Of a stretch of 64,000 nucleotides of DNA, positions 18,917 through 28,136 are shown in pieces (within the stretch, counting starts at the first letter, position 1; every line of letters begins with the position of its first letter). The stretch is from Marinobacterium sediminicola (GTDB lineage: Bacteria > Pseudomonadota > Gammaproteobacteria > Pseudomonadales > Balneatricaceae): NCBI RefSeq assembly GCF_022343685.1, contig NZ_CP092123.1, positions 3,038,001 to 3,102,000 of the forward strand. The letters are read 5' to 3'. The position numbers and the translations under genes were made by a program. The notes below the pieces were generated by a model that did not search any database, was not told the origin of the DNA, and saw only the letters and a list, made by a program, of their open reading frames with translations.

Positions 18917-20980
18917 TCAGTCTTTGGCTGTGAATGGCAAGCGGTCAAGTATGCCATCCAGAGAACTGCCCGTTGAGTTCAAGCTATCGACGATCTTCTG
19001 CATATTCAGATATTGAAGCGTCAAACGCTCCTCATAACTTGACATCTTGCGATCCAGTTCGGAACGCTCATAGCTAACATCTTCCAGCTGATCCGTAATG
19101 GTCGTTTCGCGGGAAGCGATTGCACCTTCCGCGCCCAGAATACTGTTGATCAGCTTGTCCATGGTGCCTGCAAAGCCCTGCGAAAAGCTTGCCGTAAAAA
19201 CACCTTCACTTGCTGCTCCAGGCCTGACATTCAAGGTCATACCATATGCGTCAGACCCCAAAGGTGGCAAGAGAACACGGCCAGTCCCGAAGCCGGGTTC
19301 CCCGTTAATGGTTCCCTTGACATCCTTACCAGCGGTGCCGGACAACGCACTGGAAATCCCCAGATTGGCCATATCAGCGGAAGCCGAACTGAACGAAACC
19401 GAGGAGCTCTTGCCATAGGTGCGAGAGTTAAAGGCAAAGCTGTCGGTTGCGGCATCATAGGTTACATCCACACCAGCACCCGCTTCACTGATCTTACTGT
19501 CACCATTGATCAGTGACTGCAGCTCTGCCCGTATCTCTTCTGCAGACGCATAACTTCCGCTGAGGGTAATGGTATCTGACTGCACACCATCGACCGAGAT
19601 CTTGAAGCTGTAATCGCCCACCGAGGTGTCCAGCGCGGTCGTGAAGCTATCCGTGACCGCATCAAAGTTCAGCGCGCTGATCGCATTTCCACCGATTGAA
19701 CCTCGACTGGGGTCCTGCGTAATCTCAACCTCGTAGTCGCCCGGTACAGTTTTAGACGCATAGCTGCCCAAGCGTACATCAACGTAGTTACTACCAGACC
19801 GGGTGTCACGGGCAAACAGCGTTTCAATAAATTCGTAATTCTCAGTGAACGCCTTGCTGAAAGTGTCTTCCTCGATCTCCAGCGTACCATCAAGCTGCGT
19901 TCGAATGCCGAGATTCGTCAAAGCGGTAAAACCGGAGTCCACACCGACCACTTCGGCGCCAATGAGTCCCCGCAACTGACTGAACATGCTTCGCGCAAGG
20001 CCATCCGTCGACAGACTGCCACGCACCAGATTATTGTCCTCATCCCGGGTGTAACCGGTCAGGTTCTGCATGGTCTGGTAGAGCGAGTTATAGCCCTCGA
20101 CAAAATCACGAATCGCCTGTTGCGCCACGCCGGTATCGGCCTCGACGGCAAAGGTGAGTTTTTCACCTTCGCTGGACTTGTTCAGCGTGAAATCGAACCC
20201 TTCGATCACATCGTTGATCTGGTTGGTATCTCGACGCACGCTCAGACCGTTCACCTTGAGCACCGCGTCACTGGCCTGCTGCGTTTCTGTCACCGAAGCG
20301 TAATTGGTACTATTGAACTCGAATGCCGACAGTGATGGATCGTCTCCCGTAATCTGCATGGCATTACTGGCTCCCGAAGGCGCCGTCAGCATCAACTGAT
20401 ACTGGCCGTCCACTCCCAACACACTGGCCTGGACACCACTGTCGGAGTCATTAATTTTTTTTGCGATCGTTTCCAGAGTATCACTGGGGTCAATATCGAT
20501 GTTCAGCGCTGCGCGCTCATCGTTGATGGTGAAGTTATCCGGAATGTCAGCATCTACGCCGGTGTAACTCCATTCACCAAACTGGATGCTCATCTGACCA
20601 CTGGCACCCAGTGCTGCCTTCTTGTCATCCGTCGAACCCATTGCCAGTGACTGGGAGCGGGCAATATCCACCACCTCGATCTGGTAAGTCCCCACTTGGG
20701 CACCCGCCGCCAGCGAGTTGGGTGTAATGACGTCAGTTTCAGGCAGTGCCACGGAGCGGGCATTGAAGGTGTTGTTGTCAGCAAGGGGGGACATCAGGGA
20801 CTGGAACTCGGACAGGGCACTTTTCAGGGTCCCGTAGGCCGAAATCTGGGCGTCCAGCTTTTGTTCGCGGGAATTCAGGCGTGCCTCTTGCGGGGCGCGC
20901 TCCACTTCAACCAGCTGGGATACCAGTGCCGTCGTGTCGATACCGGAACCGGCTCCCAGGGTGTTGATGATGTTGGACAT
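18917..20980 (-). CDS. fliD: Flagellar filament cap protein FliD
   Basis: A 687-aa secreted filament cap (HAP2). The N-terminus (MSNIINTLGAGSGIDTTALV) and the C-terminal coiled coil (SYERSELDRKMSSYEERL) match FliD. It is considerably longer than the common 450-480 aa, and the extra length lies in the central surface-exposed D2/D3 part. FliD caps the growing filament and folds incoming flagellin subunits. It lies between flaG and fliS in one unit. The enlarged body parallels the enlarged flagellin, which may need a matching cap geometry (inference). Confidence 0.94.
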   Translation of the reverse strand: MSNIINTLGAGSGIDTTALVSQLVEVERAPQEARLNSREQKLDAQISAYGTLKSALSEFQSLMSPLADNNTFNARSVALPETDVITPNSLAAGAQVGTYQIEVVDIARSQSLAMGSTDDKKAALGASGQMSIQFGEWSYTGVDADIPDNFTINDERAALNIDIDPSDTLETIAKKINDSDSGVQASVLGVDGQYQLMLTAPSGASNAMQITGDDPSLSAFEFNSTNYASVTETQQASDAVLKVNGLSVRRDTNQINDVIEGFDFTLNKSSEGEKLTFAVEADTGVAQQAIRDFVEGYNSLYQTMQNLTGYTRDEDNNLVRGSLSTDGLARSMFSQLRGLIGAEVVGVDSGFTALTNLGIRTQLDGTLEIEEDTFSKAFTENYEFIETLFARDTRSGSNYVDVRLGSYASKTVPGDYEVEITQDPSRGSIGGNAISALNFDAVTDSFTTALDTSVGDYSFKISVDGVQSDTITLSGSYASAEEIRAELQSLINGDSKISEAGAGVDVTYDAATDSFAFNSRTYGKSSSVSFSSASADMANLGISSALSGTAGKDVKGTINGEPGFGTGRVLLPPLGSDAYGMTLNVRPGAASEGVFTASFSQGFAGTMDKLINSILGAEGAIASRETTITDQLEDVSYERSELDRKMSSYEERLTLQYLNMQKIVDSLNSTGSSLDGILDRLPFTAKD

Positions 20981-21018
20981 TCAGGCCACCTCAATCCCTG
21001 GCTTCAGGGGGCGAGCCC

Positions 21019-21408
21019 TCAAGCCTTTTCGTCAAAAATCATACCCACCATTCCTTGAAGAAACTCGGAGAACTTCAAGGTTTCTTCAGACGGGATCTGG
21101 CGGATCACTTCATCCGTTTGCTGATCAACAACCTTAATGACCACCTTTTCACTGGTGTCATCAACGGAAAACTGAAGGGAGCGATCACTCTCCTTCATCA
21201 ATTCGTTCATCTTCTCGACAGCAGCCTGCAGTTTTTCTGCTGAAACTTCAACGCCTGCCTGGCTTTGTTGTACCGCGTTGTTACGGTCATTCACCGTAGC
21301 AACCTGCTGCACAGTCACGCCGCTGGACTGCAGATCAGGCAGCTGACGGGAAGATGCTCCCTGCATGGATGAGGGATTACTACCAAGACCCGAAGTGTCG
21401 ATACTCAT
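21019..21408 (-). CDS. flaG: FlaG family protein
   Basis: A 129-aa cytosolic protein with a variable Ser/Gln-rich N-terminus and a conserved C-terminal FlaG domain (about 65-125; LQFSVDDTSEKVVIKVVDQQ and RQIPSEETLKF). FlaG proteins are encoded between flagellin and fliD in polar flagellates and affect filament length; the biochemical role is unclear. It lies 38 bases upstream of fliD and downstream of the fliC stop across a hairpin. Confidence 0.9.
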   Translation of the reverse strand: MSIDTSGLGSNPSSMQGASSRQLPDLQSSGVTVQQVATVNDRNNAVQQSQAGVEVSAEKLQAAVEKMNELMKESDRSLQFSVDDTSEKVVIKVVDQQTDEVIRQIPSEETLKFSEFLQGMVGMIFDEKA

Positions 21409-21428
21409 AACCCGTACCTCTTACTGGG

Positions 21429-21454
21429 AAAGGCTGCCCTAGCGGGCAGCCTTT
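21429..21454 (-). terminator. Hairpin terminator after fliC
   Basis: A perfect 11-bp stem AAAGGCTGCCC / GGGCAGCCTTT with a 4-base loop, located between fliC and flaG. There is no long T-run on the minus side, so termination may be partial. Confidence 0.6.
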
Positions 21455-21486
21455 GTCTTTCATCAAGTATAGCGCCGACTTGATGC

Positions 21487-23925
21487 TTACTGCAGCAGTG
21501 ACAGAACCTGCTGTGGTCGCGCGTTGGCCTGGGCCAGCATTGCCTGGCTCGCCTGCTGCAGTACCTGGGCACGCGACAGGTTGGCGGTTTCCTTGGCGAA
21601 GTCCGCATCCACGATACGGGAGCGGGCTGCACTGGCGTTCTCGGACACGTTGCTCAGGTTGCTGATGGTGAAGTCCAGACGGTTGTTCACCGCACCCAGG
21701 TCACCACGGGCCTGACCGATGGTTTCGATCGCGCGGTCGAGGATATCGATCGCTTCCTGAGCACCCGCCGCTGTAGTGATATCGATATCCGCTACGCTGT
21801 TGCCTCCGGATTCGATACCGGCCAGAGAGCGCTTATCACCGCCGATTTCATTGATGCTAAAGCCATCTTTGGCTTCCAGAGAAACGGTGCCCTTAGCTGT
21901 AATGGCAGAGTCTCGTGTGACATCAAAGTTTGCCAACAGGCTCTCCCCGTTAACAACCTGTGTATTGCCACCAACATCGGAACCAGCTGCGACCGAAATC
22001 GTAATATTGCGACCATCATCTGCTGAGATCAGCAGTTCACCATCATCATTGATGGAAGCTACCAACCCGTACGCTTCGTCCCCTTCTGCAGCACCAGAGA
22101 ATGCAGTATTCAGCTGACCCACCAGGTTGCCATTTTCATCGTTATCCTTGATTGGATTGTCGATATCGATATTGAGACCGTTAATGGTGAGACTAAAATC
22201 GTCTTTCATGTCGGCACCGGAAACCTTACCCAGATTAACTTCTGTGTAAGCGGTTGCCACAACCTGGTCCTTCAAACCATCCGTATTATTGATGGCTGCA
22301 GCAGTGAAAGCAGCACTGGCATAGCCAGAAGAGAAGGAAGTGTCCGTGAACGAACTAGCAGCACCCTCAAAGTCTACAGTGTAACCATTAACGGTTAGAT
22401 CACCATTAGCCATGGATTCAAAATCTTGCTGATCAACTACCTGCGAAGCACCTGCAGCAGTTAAAGCAGCACCAACATCACCATCGGACAAATTTGATGT
22501 TGTATATGTGTTTGTACCACCGGCGGTCTTATAGGATATTTCGACATCCTTAATACCCGTTAGGGTAAGAACTCCCGGAGCCTTCTCTTCCGCACGCACT
22601 CCGGTGGTTTCATAGTGCTTGTTGATTTCTGCCATCAATGTCTGAGCGGAAGTTTCTGCGTCAACGGTTGTATCGTAAGAAATATCTTGCCCATTAATGG
22701 TCAAAACATCAGTAGCATCACCATTATAAACCACCGTCAAATCGAAGGAAGCAGCACTAGAAACATCCTGCATCGCCTGGTTGGTATTGGCCTCTACCGC
22801 ACCAGCTTCAAAGCCCAACGCGGCAGGTTCGTTTCCACCAATGTCAATTGCTTCGTTGGAGCGTAGTGTCACAGTCCCTGTTTGCACTGTATCAATAGCA
22901 GTGGCGGTAATAGTTGCTGTACCAGCATCAGACTCTAGCTGGATATTTCGGCCATCAACCGCTGTGAAAGTTAGCTTGTTACCTGAAACACTTGCAGTCA
23001 CGCCGGTCTGATCTGCAAAGGAGTTAATGTGATCAACCAAGCCTGCGTTACTCCCAGTGATTCCTGAGGCCGCGGCCAAATCAACTCCATTAATAACCAG
23101 ATCACCATCACCAAGTGAGGTCGCAGAAAAAGCATTAGCCATATCCAAGCTATAAGTGGTTGCGTTAGCTTCAGCAACAACACCTGTTTCATCGGAAACA
23201 CTATTGATCGCTTCAGCCAAGGAGATAGCACTAGCAGCGTTATCAGAAGACGACACTGTATCAGACGATGTTTGTGCAGCCGGAATATCAATACCATTGA
23301 TTGTCAAATCACCAGCATCCAGTGTTTCCAGGCTGCCAGATGCGCCGCTCAAACCAGTACTAGAAGTTTCTGCCAATGTAAAGCTGCCAGAACTCACGCC
23401 ACCCTCGGACGCACCCAGAGATGCGGCATCGAACCCAGAGCCCATGTTCAGTGAGATGGTTTCATTGGCCTCAGAACCGACCTGAAGACCGATTTCACCC
23501 AGGGTGCCATCCAGAATCTTCTGGCCGTTGAACGAGGTGGTCTCTGCAATACGGGTCAGCTCAGACTTCATCTGCTCGACTTCAGCCTGAAGGCTGGCGC
23601 GGTCTTCGTTGCTGTAGATACCGTTCGCAGACTGGATGGACAGTTCACGCATACGCTGCAGGATGTTGGTAGATTCGGACAGCGCACCCTCGGCGGTCTG
23701 AATCATGGAGATACCGTCGTTAGCGTTACGCACCGCCTGGTCCAGACCGCGAATCTGGGAGGTCATGCGGTTGGAGATCGCCAGACCGGCGGCGTCATCA
23801 CCCGCAGAGTTGATACGCTTACCACTGGCCAGGCGCTCCATGGTGGTGTCCAGAGTGTTCTGGGATGAAGACAGCTGACGCTGAGCATTCAGTGACGCGA
23901 TGTTAGAGTTGATTACCAAAGCCAT
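21487..23925 (-). CDS. fliC: Flagellin, giant type with hypervariable centre
   Basis: An 812-aa flagellin, versus roughly 280-500 aa in most bacteria. Conserved D0/D1 helices form the ends (MALVINSNIASLNAQRQLSS at the N-terminus; the C-terminus ends ANARPQQVLSLLQ). The centre, about residues 170-715, holds repeated modules of the form DL(T/V)(I/V)NG..., then I-N...TGV, then LTFTAVDGRNI, resembling flagellin hook-IN motifs. The middle looks less GC-rich than the ends. A sigma-28 promoter lies at 24013-24039 and a hairpin follows the stop. It encodes the filament subunit exported with FliS; no second flagellin gene is seen in the window. Confidence 0.95.
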   Translation of the reverse strand: MALVINSNIASLNAQRQLSSSQNTLDTTMERLASGKRINSAGDDAAGLAISNRMTSQIRGLDQAVRNANDGISMIQTAEGALSESTNILQRMRELSIQSANGIYSNEDRASLQAEVEQMKSELTRIAETTSFNGQKILDGTLGEIGLQVGSEANETISLNMGSGFDAASLGASEGGVSSGSFTLAETSSTGLSGASGSLETLDAGDLTINGIDIPAAQTSSDTVSSSDNAASAISLAEAINSVSDETGVVAEANATTYSLDMANAFSATSLGDGDLVINGVDLAAASGITGSNAGLVDHINSFADQTGVTASVSGNKLTFTAVDGRNIQLESDAGTATITATAIDTVQTGTVTLRSNEAIDIGGNEPAALGFEAGAVEANTNQAMQDVSSAASFDLTVVYNGDATDVLTINGQDISYDTTVDAETSAQTLMAEINKHYETTGVRAEEKAPGVLTLTGIKDVEISYKTAGGTNTYTTSNLSDGDVGAALTAAGASQVVDQQDFESMANGDLTVNGYTVDFEGAASSFTDTSFSSGYASAAFTAAAINNTDGLKDQVVATAYTEVNLGKVSGADMKDDFSLTINGLNIDIDNPIKDNDENGNLVGQLNTAFSGAAEGDEAYGLVASINDDGELLISADDGRNITISVAAGSDVGGNTQVVNGESLLANFDVTRDSAITAKGTVSLEAKDGFSINEIGGDKRSLAGIESGGNSVADIDITTAAGAQEAIDILDRAIETIGQARGDLGAVNNRLDFTISNLSNVSENASAARSRIVDADFAKETANLSRAQVLQQASQAMLAQANARPQQVLSLLQ

Positions 23926-24012
23926 GAGTGTTTCTCCTCAGTGCCTGCCAGCATTGTCTGGCGGGTGTATTGATGCAGTGTTCGGGAGCATTCCCCTTTG
24001 AACCTGAAGAGG

Positions 24013-24039
24013 TTATCGGCGCCTTGCGCAGGGCCTTTA
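24013..24039 (-). promoter_or_regulatory. Sigma-28 (FliA) promoter of fliC
   Basis: The minus strand reads TAAA-N15-GCCGATAA, an exact match to the FliA -35 core, spacing and -10, about 88 bases upstream of the fliC start. Confidence 0.92.
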
Positions 24040-24108
24040 GAAAAAATTTCGACTTTGTCAGGAAATGTTGTCAGGCTAGTAGCTACGCACAGACAAGGGT
24101 GGGTAGAG

Positions 24109-24417
24109 ATGGATACCGAACAACTGATCACACGGCTGGAAGCCGACACACAGCAGCTGCTAACACTGGCCAAGGCAGGCGATTGGGATACCTTTCAACA
24201 GCATGAACAGGCTCGCCTGACACTGGTCGCACAGCTGGAGCAGATCGATATCGGCAGCACCGCCGAAGCGGCACAGTGGCGAGACAGGCTGCTGGCGATT
24301 CGTCGGCTTAACGACCAGCTGATGCAACTGGCAGATGCCGAGACAAGCCGTCTGGTAAAAGAAAAGCAGGCGATCAACAAGGGCCGCAAGATGCGTAATG
24401 CTTACAGCACGCCCTGA
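24109..24417 (+). CDS. Small helical flagellar protein, FliT-like chaperone candidate
   Basis: A 102-aa, highly charged all-helical protein beginning MDTEQLITRLEADTQQLLTL, containing AKAGDWDTFQQHEQ and ending KGRKMRNAYSTP. Size, heptad-rich helices and location among fliC, fliD/fliS and flgL fit the FliT family (chaperone for the cap protein FliD), but sequence similarity to FliT is weak by eye. The start at 24109 is preferred (GGGTAGAG upstream); the longer frame would overlap the fliC sigma-28 promoter. It is on the opposite strand to its neighbours, divergent from fliC and convergent with flgL. Confidence 0.6.
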   Translation: MDTEQLITRLEADTQQLLTLAKAGDWDTFQQHEQARLTLVAQLEQIDIGSTAEAAQWRDRLLAIRRLNDQLMQLADAETSRLVKEKQAINKGRKMRNAYSTP

Positions 24418-24439
24418 GCGGTCCCCTGCTGATCACCCC

Positions 24440-26050
24440 TCAGCGAATGTAGTCGAAGAGACTCAGGTTTTGGATTTTGGAAAAGCTGGCATAGGCCGCC
24501 TCCAGAGCCAACTGGCGCTTGGCCAGGTCGGTAGAGGCTTCGGCGTAGTCCAGATCTTGTACCGCTGACAGGGTCCCTTCCGTCATCAGTTTGAAATCGG
24601 TATTGGTAAACTCCGCCTTTTCCAGTGTCCGCAGGCGTGATCCCACTTTGGAGATGGATTCGCCGATACGTTCCTGTGAGGCCTTGATTTCATTCAGCGC
24701 CTGGTCAATCCGCTCGTTCTGCAGCGTCAAGGCTTCCTGATCCCCCTGCACCGGCTCGCGCAGGGCTTCAACCGTTTCCATCACTGCATTCAATACGTTG
24801 CTGGGCGGTTGCTCAAAACGCAGACGGGCAGCCTGGGGCGGTTCGAGCGCCAAAGTAAACGCTGTGCTATAGGGATCGCTGCCGCCCTGCATCTGTACAC
24901 GCCAGCCATCGAGCTCGATCAGGTCGTCATTGGGTGTCAAACCCGGTACGGCAACCGGATCTCCGGCGGCATTTTCAACCGTGTAGGTGTATTCGGAGCC
25001 TACCGCTGCAGGATCATAGGCGACCTTGACCGTCAGCGGACCGTTTGCACTGATCAGGTCGGTGAATACCTGAGAGTCGCTCAGCGTCGGGTTTCCGGCT
25101 GTGTTGGCAAAATAAGCCTCCCCCTCACCACTTACCTGAACCGCCGTATCATCGACGAAAGTGTTATCAGGCAGGGTAAGGTCCAGGGTTATGCCTGCCA
25201 AATTCAGTGACACCTGACGTTCATCCGGATCGGCCGGGTCAAAGACAATATCCTGAATCGGAGTATTCTCCGGTGGCGCCGTGCGTACCGGCCGGCCCGC
25301 ACTGTCGAGCAGCGAATAGCGATATTCGGGCGCCGGCACCGAAGGCGGCAAGGCACCATCAGTCCCCACGGTAACCCTTAGCTCAAGGTCGCCGGTGCTG
25401 CGCATCAGGCCCGCGTAAAGAGCCGGATCTGTCACTTCGTATCCAGTGATAGCAACTGCCATTTCGCCGCTTACGCTCAGCTCAGGAGCCTGACTGATTG
25501 ACTCGAAAAGGTCTCGACCGGCATCGGTCGACTGAGTATAGAGCGCACTGGATATCTGTATGTTGCGTGCCGTGCTGTCGCCCTGGTAGTAGTAGCGGTC
25601 ATCCTGTTTGATGTAAGTCTGGGTTGTCCCCTTACTGCCAGAGAAGATGTATTCTCCCTTGGCATCACGGGTGTTCATCAGACCGGCCGAGTATTCCACC
25701 AGCTGCTCCAACTCATAAGCAATCGCCTGGCGGTCGGCATCGGTATTGGTGTTGTTGCGCGCCTGTAGACTGAGTTCGCGCATACGGTCCATCGCCGTGT
25801 TCAGATCGGCAAAGGTGGCGTCTTCCAGCTCCAGACGGCGCCGTGATGCATCGATATTGCCCTGAAACATGTCCAGCTGAGCCAGTTCGCGCTTCAGCGA
25901 GACCACACGGTTGGCACCGACCGGATCTTCGGCGAGGGAGGTGAACTTCTTGCCGCTGGAGAGCTTGTCCTGAATCTCAAGCAACGAAGTCTGGTTTTCC
26001 ATCATGTTACGGTTGGCATTGGCAAATATTTGCCCCGTCGAGATGCGCAT
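24440..26050 (-). CDS. flgL: Hook-filament junction protein FlgL
   Basis: A 536-aa FlgL (HAP3) with a flagellin-like N-terminus (MRISTGQIFANANRNMMENQ) and C-terminus (LAKRQLALEAAYASFSKIQ, ending SLFDYIR). It is longer than the common 300-420 aa; the added central region (about 210-430, rich in DPAD and VSGEGEAYF-type strands) is expected to be surface exposed. It forms the second junction ring between hook and filament. It begins 2 bases after the flgK stop, so it is co-translated from the flgK promoter. Confidence 0.94.
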   Translation of the reverse strand: MRISTGQIFANANRNMMENQTSLLEIQDKLSSGKKFTSLAEDPVGANRVVSLKRELAQLDMFQGNIDASRRRLELEDATFADLNTAMDRMRELSLQARNNTNTDADRQAIAYELEQLVEYSAGLMNTRDAKGEYIFSGSKGTTQTYIKQDDRYYYQGDSTARNIQISSALYTQSTDAGRDLFESISQAPELSVSGEMAVAITGYEVTDPALYAGLMRSTGDLELRVTVGTDGALPPSVPAPEYRYSLLDSAGRPVRTAPPENTPIQDIVFDPADPDERQVSLNLAGITLDLTLPDNTFVDDTAVQVSGEGEAYFANTAGNPTLSDSQVFTDLISANGPLTVKVAYDPAAVGSEYTYTVENAAGDPVAVPGLTPNDDLIELDGWRVQMQGGSDPYSTAFTLALEPPQAARLRFEQPPSNVLNAVMETVEALREPVQGDQEALTLQNERIDQALNEIKASQERIGESISKVGSRLRTLEKAEFTNTDFKLMTEGTLSAVQDLDYAEASTDLAKRQLALEAAYASFSKIQNLSLFDYIR

Positions 26051-26052
26051 AC

Positions 26053-28059
26053 TTACCTCCGGACAGCACTGATCAGGCTGTCAAAGATCGTCTGATAGGC
26101 CGAAATAAGTTGAGCTGAAGCCGAATAGGCCTGCTGGTATTGCACCAGTTTCGCAGCTTCTTCATCGAGATTGACGCCCGCGACACTTTGCAGGGCATTC
26201 TCACTTGATATCAATACGGATTGACTGGCGGTATAGGCGATTTGGGCATTGCTGGCCTGCGTTCCCACCTTTGCCAGCATCTGACCATAGGTATCCTGGT
26301 AACTGTACCCATTCACCAACGACTGATTCTGCAAGTCCGACATTGCCAGCGCATTGGTATTATCCGAGTAGCCATCAGTGTTGAACTCGATGGTGAAACG
26401 GTCACCCGGGTTGGGCTGGTTGTCAAAAGTGATTTCATAACCGTCGAGCGTGAAGGCCATGGGTTCGCCATCAGAGTACGGCATATTCTCCATACCATCG
26501 TAGATGACAGGGTTATCGGAATTCGCATTCATGTAGACGTTGTAGGTGATGTTTCCATCTTCATCGGGTGCGTTGAATACAATTTCCAACGGCAGCTGCG
26601 CCGTGCCATTTCGAAGCGGCGAGGTATCCTCGGCCGACGTCACATTGACCAGACTGATTTCAGCATTCCCGGTATTGATCGTCGAAGGCTCTATCCGCAA
26701 GGGGGATGCCAGTGCCAGCATTTTAGGGTTGGTCAATGCCGTATCCATCAACTGCCCGCCCGAGCGCGTTGGCTGAATCAGGTAACTGTCACCGACCGCG
26801 GGATCACCCTTTAGCTGGAAGGTCATACCATCCAGACTGACATTCAAGGTTCCGCTGACGGGGTCACGATAAAATACGCCGGACTGATCCAGCTCTGCAG
26901 CCGAACCAACCTCGGTCAGGTCCGCCATGCTGAAACGGCGACCATCACTCATGCGCGTCAGCATGAAATCATCAATGCTCGTCCGCTCAAACTCATAGTC
27001 ACTGCCGGTCAGTGCCTGAACATCATAGAAATTGACGCGTGCCACAGTATTTTGACTTTCATTGCGCGCATGGGCCGTGACTTCACCTTCGGTGATGGGC
27101 GCAAAGAGGTCTTGTCCAATATCACCGTTCAGGTCCATGCCCTTGCGGTGCTGTTCATTCATGGTCGTGGAGAACACAATGGCCAGGCGGCCCACTTCAT
27201 TGATCGTCGGTTGCAGAACCTGGTCTCGATACCGAATCAGCCCACCAATGGCACCTGCTCCCAGTTGATCCGTGACCTTGGCATCCACACCCGATCCGTT
27301 TTTCATGAAGATATCGATCTGGGTCGGATCCGATTCACTGTTTCTTACTTCCAGCCTGGCGGCACTGTTGCCAACCACCAGGGGTTGACCTGAGCCGATC
27401 ATGACGTTGTAGGTGATGCCGTCCTGGGAGATAACATTGGTGGTGACATAGCCAGATAATTCCTTGACCAGCCGATCACGCTCATCCTGGAGTTCGTTGG
27501 AACTTTTCCCCGAGGCCTCAATGGAGCTGATCTGAACGTTCAGGTCGGCGATATTTTGCGTGATCGAGTTGACCGTATCGGTGACACTGCGGATTTCGGT
27601 ATTGATCAGATCAGTTTGGGAACGCAATTTTCGATCAAAGTCCTGGAACGAGTTTGCCAGAGAATCAGCCTCCGCAAGGAACAGCTCTCGGTTGGCGATA
27701 AACAGAGGGTCGTCAACAACCTGTTGCAGCGCAGCAAAATAACTATCCATAGAGGCAGAGAGGCTGGTAGCATCGGATACCAGCATCTGGTCGAGTTGTG
27801 CAATCTTTTCTGAGAAGGCCTCGTTGCTGCTGAATACCGAGTTATCCGCCCACACCTGACTGACCAGAAACATGTCTGTCATCCGCTGGATATCGGTGAC
27901 CTGCACCCCCAGAATCGGCGGCTGCTGGGTGCCCATCTGGACGGTCTGGCGGGTGTAACCCTCGGTATTCACATTGGCAATGTTCTGACCAATATACGAC
28001 AACGCCGTCTGGTTGGCGTTCAGCGCCTGAATACCGATATTAAGGATACTTGAACTCAT
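26053..28059 (-). CDS. flgK: Hook-filament junction protein FlgK
   Basis: A 668-aa HAP1 with a rod/hook N-terminal motif (LNANQTALSYIGQNIANVNT) and a C-terminal helix ending QAYSASAQLISAYQTIFDSL. The central part is enlarged and includes a PNPGDRFTIEFNTDGYSDNT segment shared with large FlgK proteins. It forms the first junction ring on the hook. It heads flgK-flgL, and a sigma-28 promoter at 28110-28136 overlaps the 3' end of flgJ, consistent with late expression. Confidence 0.95.
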   Translation of the reverse strand: MSSSILNIGIQALNANQTALSYIGQNIANVNTEGYTRQTVQMGTQQPPILGVQVTDIQRMTDMFLVSQVWADNSVFSSNEAFSEKIAQLDQMLVSDATSLSASMDSYFAALQQVVDDPLFIANRELFLAEADSLANSFQDFDRKLRSQTDLINTEIRSVTDTVNSITQNIADLNVQISSIEASGKSSNELQDERDRLVKELSGYVTTNVISQDGITYNVMIGSGQPLVVGNSAARLEVRNSESDPTQIDIFMKNGSGVDAKVTDQLGAGAIGGLIRYRDQVLQPTINEVGRLAIVFSTTMNEQHRKGMDLNGDIGQDLFAPITEGEVTAHARNESQNTVARVNFYDVQALTGSDYEFERTSIDDFMLTRMSDGRRFSMADLTEVGSAAELDQSGVFYRDPVSGTLNVSLDGMTFQLKGDPAVGDSYLIQPTRSGGQLMDTALTNPKMLALASPLRIEPSTINTGNAEISLVNVTSAEDTSPLRNGTAQLPLEIVFNAPDEDGNITYNVYMNANSDNPVIYDGMENMPYSDGEPMAFTLDGYEITFDNQPNPGDRFTIEFNTDGYSDNTNALAMSDLQNQSLVNGYSYQDTYGQMLAKVGTQASNAQIAYTASQSVLISSENALQSVAGVNLDEEAAKLVQYQQAYSASAQLISAYQTIFDSLISAVRR

Positions 28060-28109
28060 TTTTACTCTCCCAGACGGCCCTATTGCGCCCGTTTGACTCT
28101 ATTCAGCCT

Positions 28110-28136
28110 GTATCGGCTGGCTCTCAGCCTTCTTGA
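28110..28136 (-). promoter_or_regulatory. Sigma-28 promoter of flgKL
   Basis: The minus strand reads TCAA-N15-GCCGATAC, close to the FliA consensus TAAA-N15-GCCGATAA, 51 bases upstream of flgK and overlapping the end of flgJ. Confidence 0.75.
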
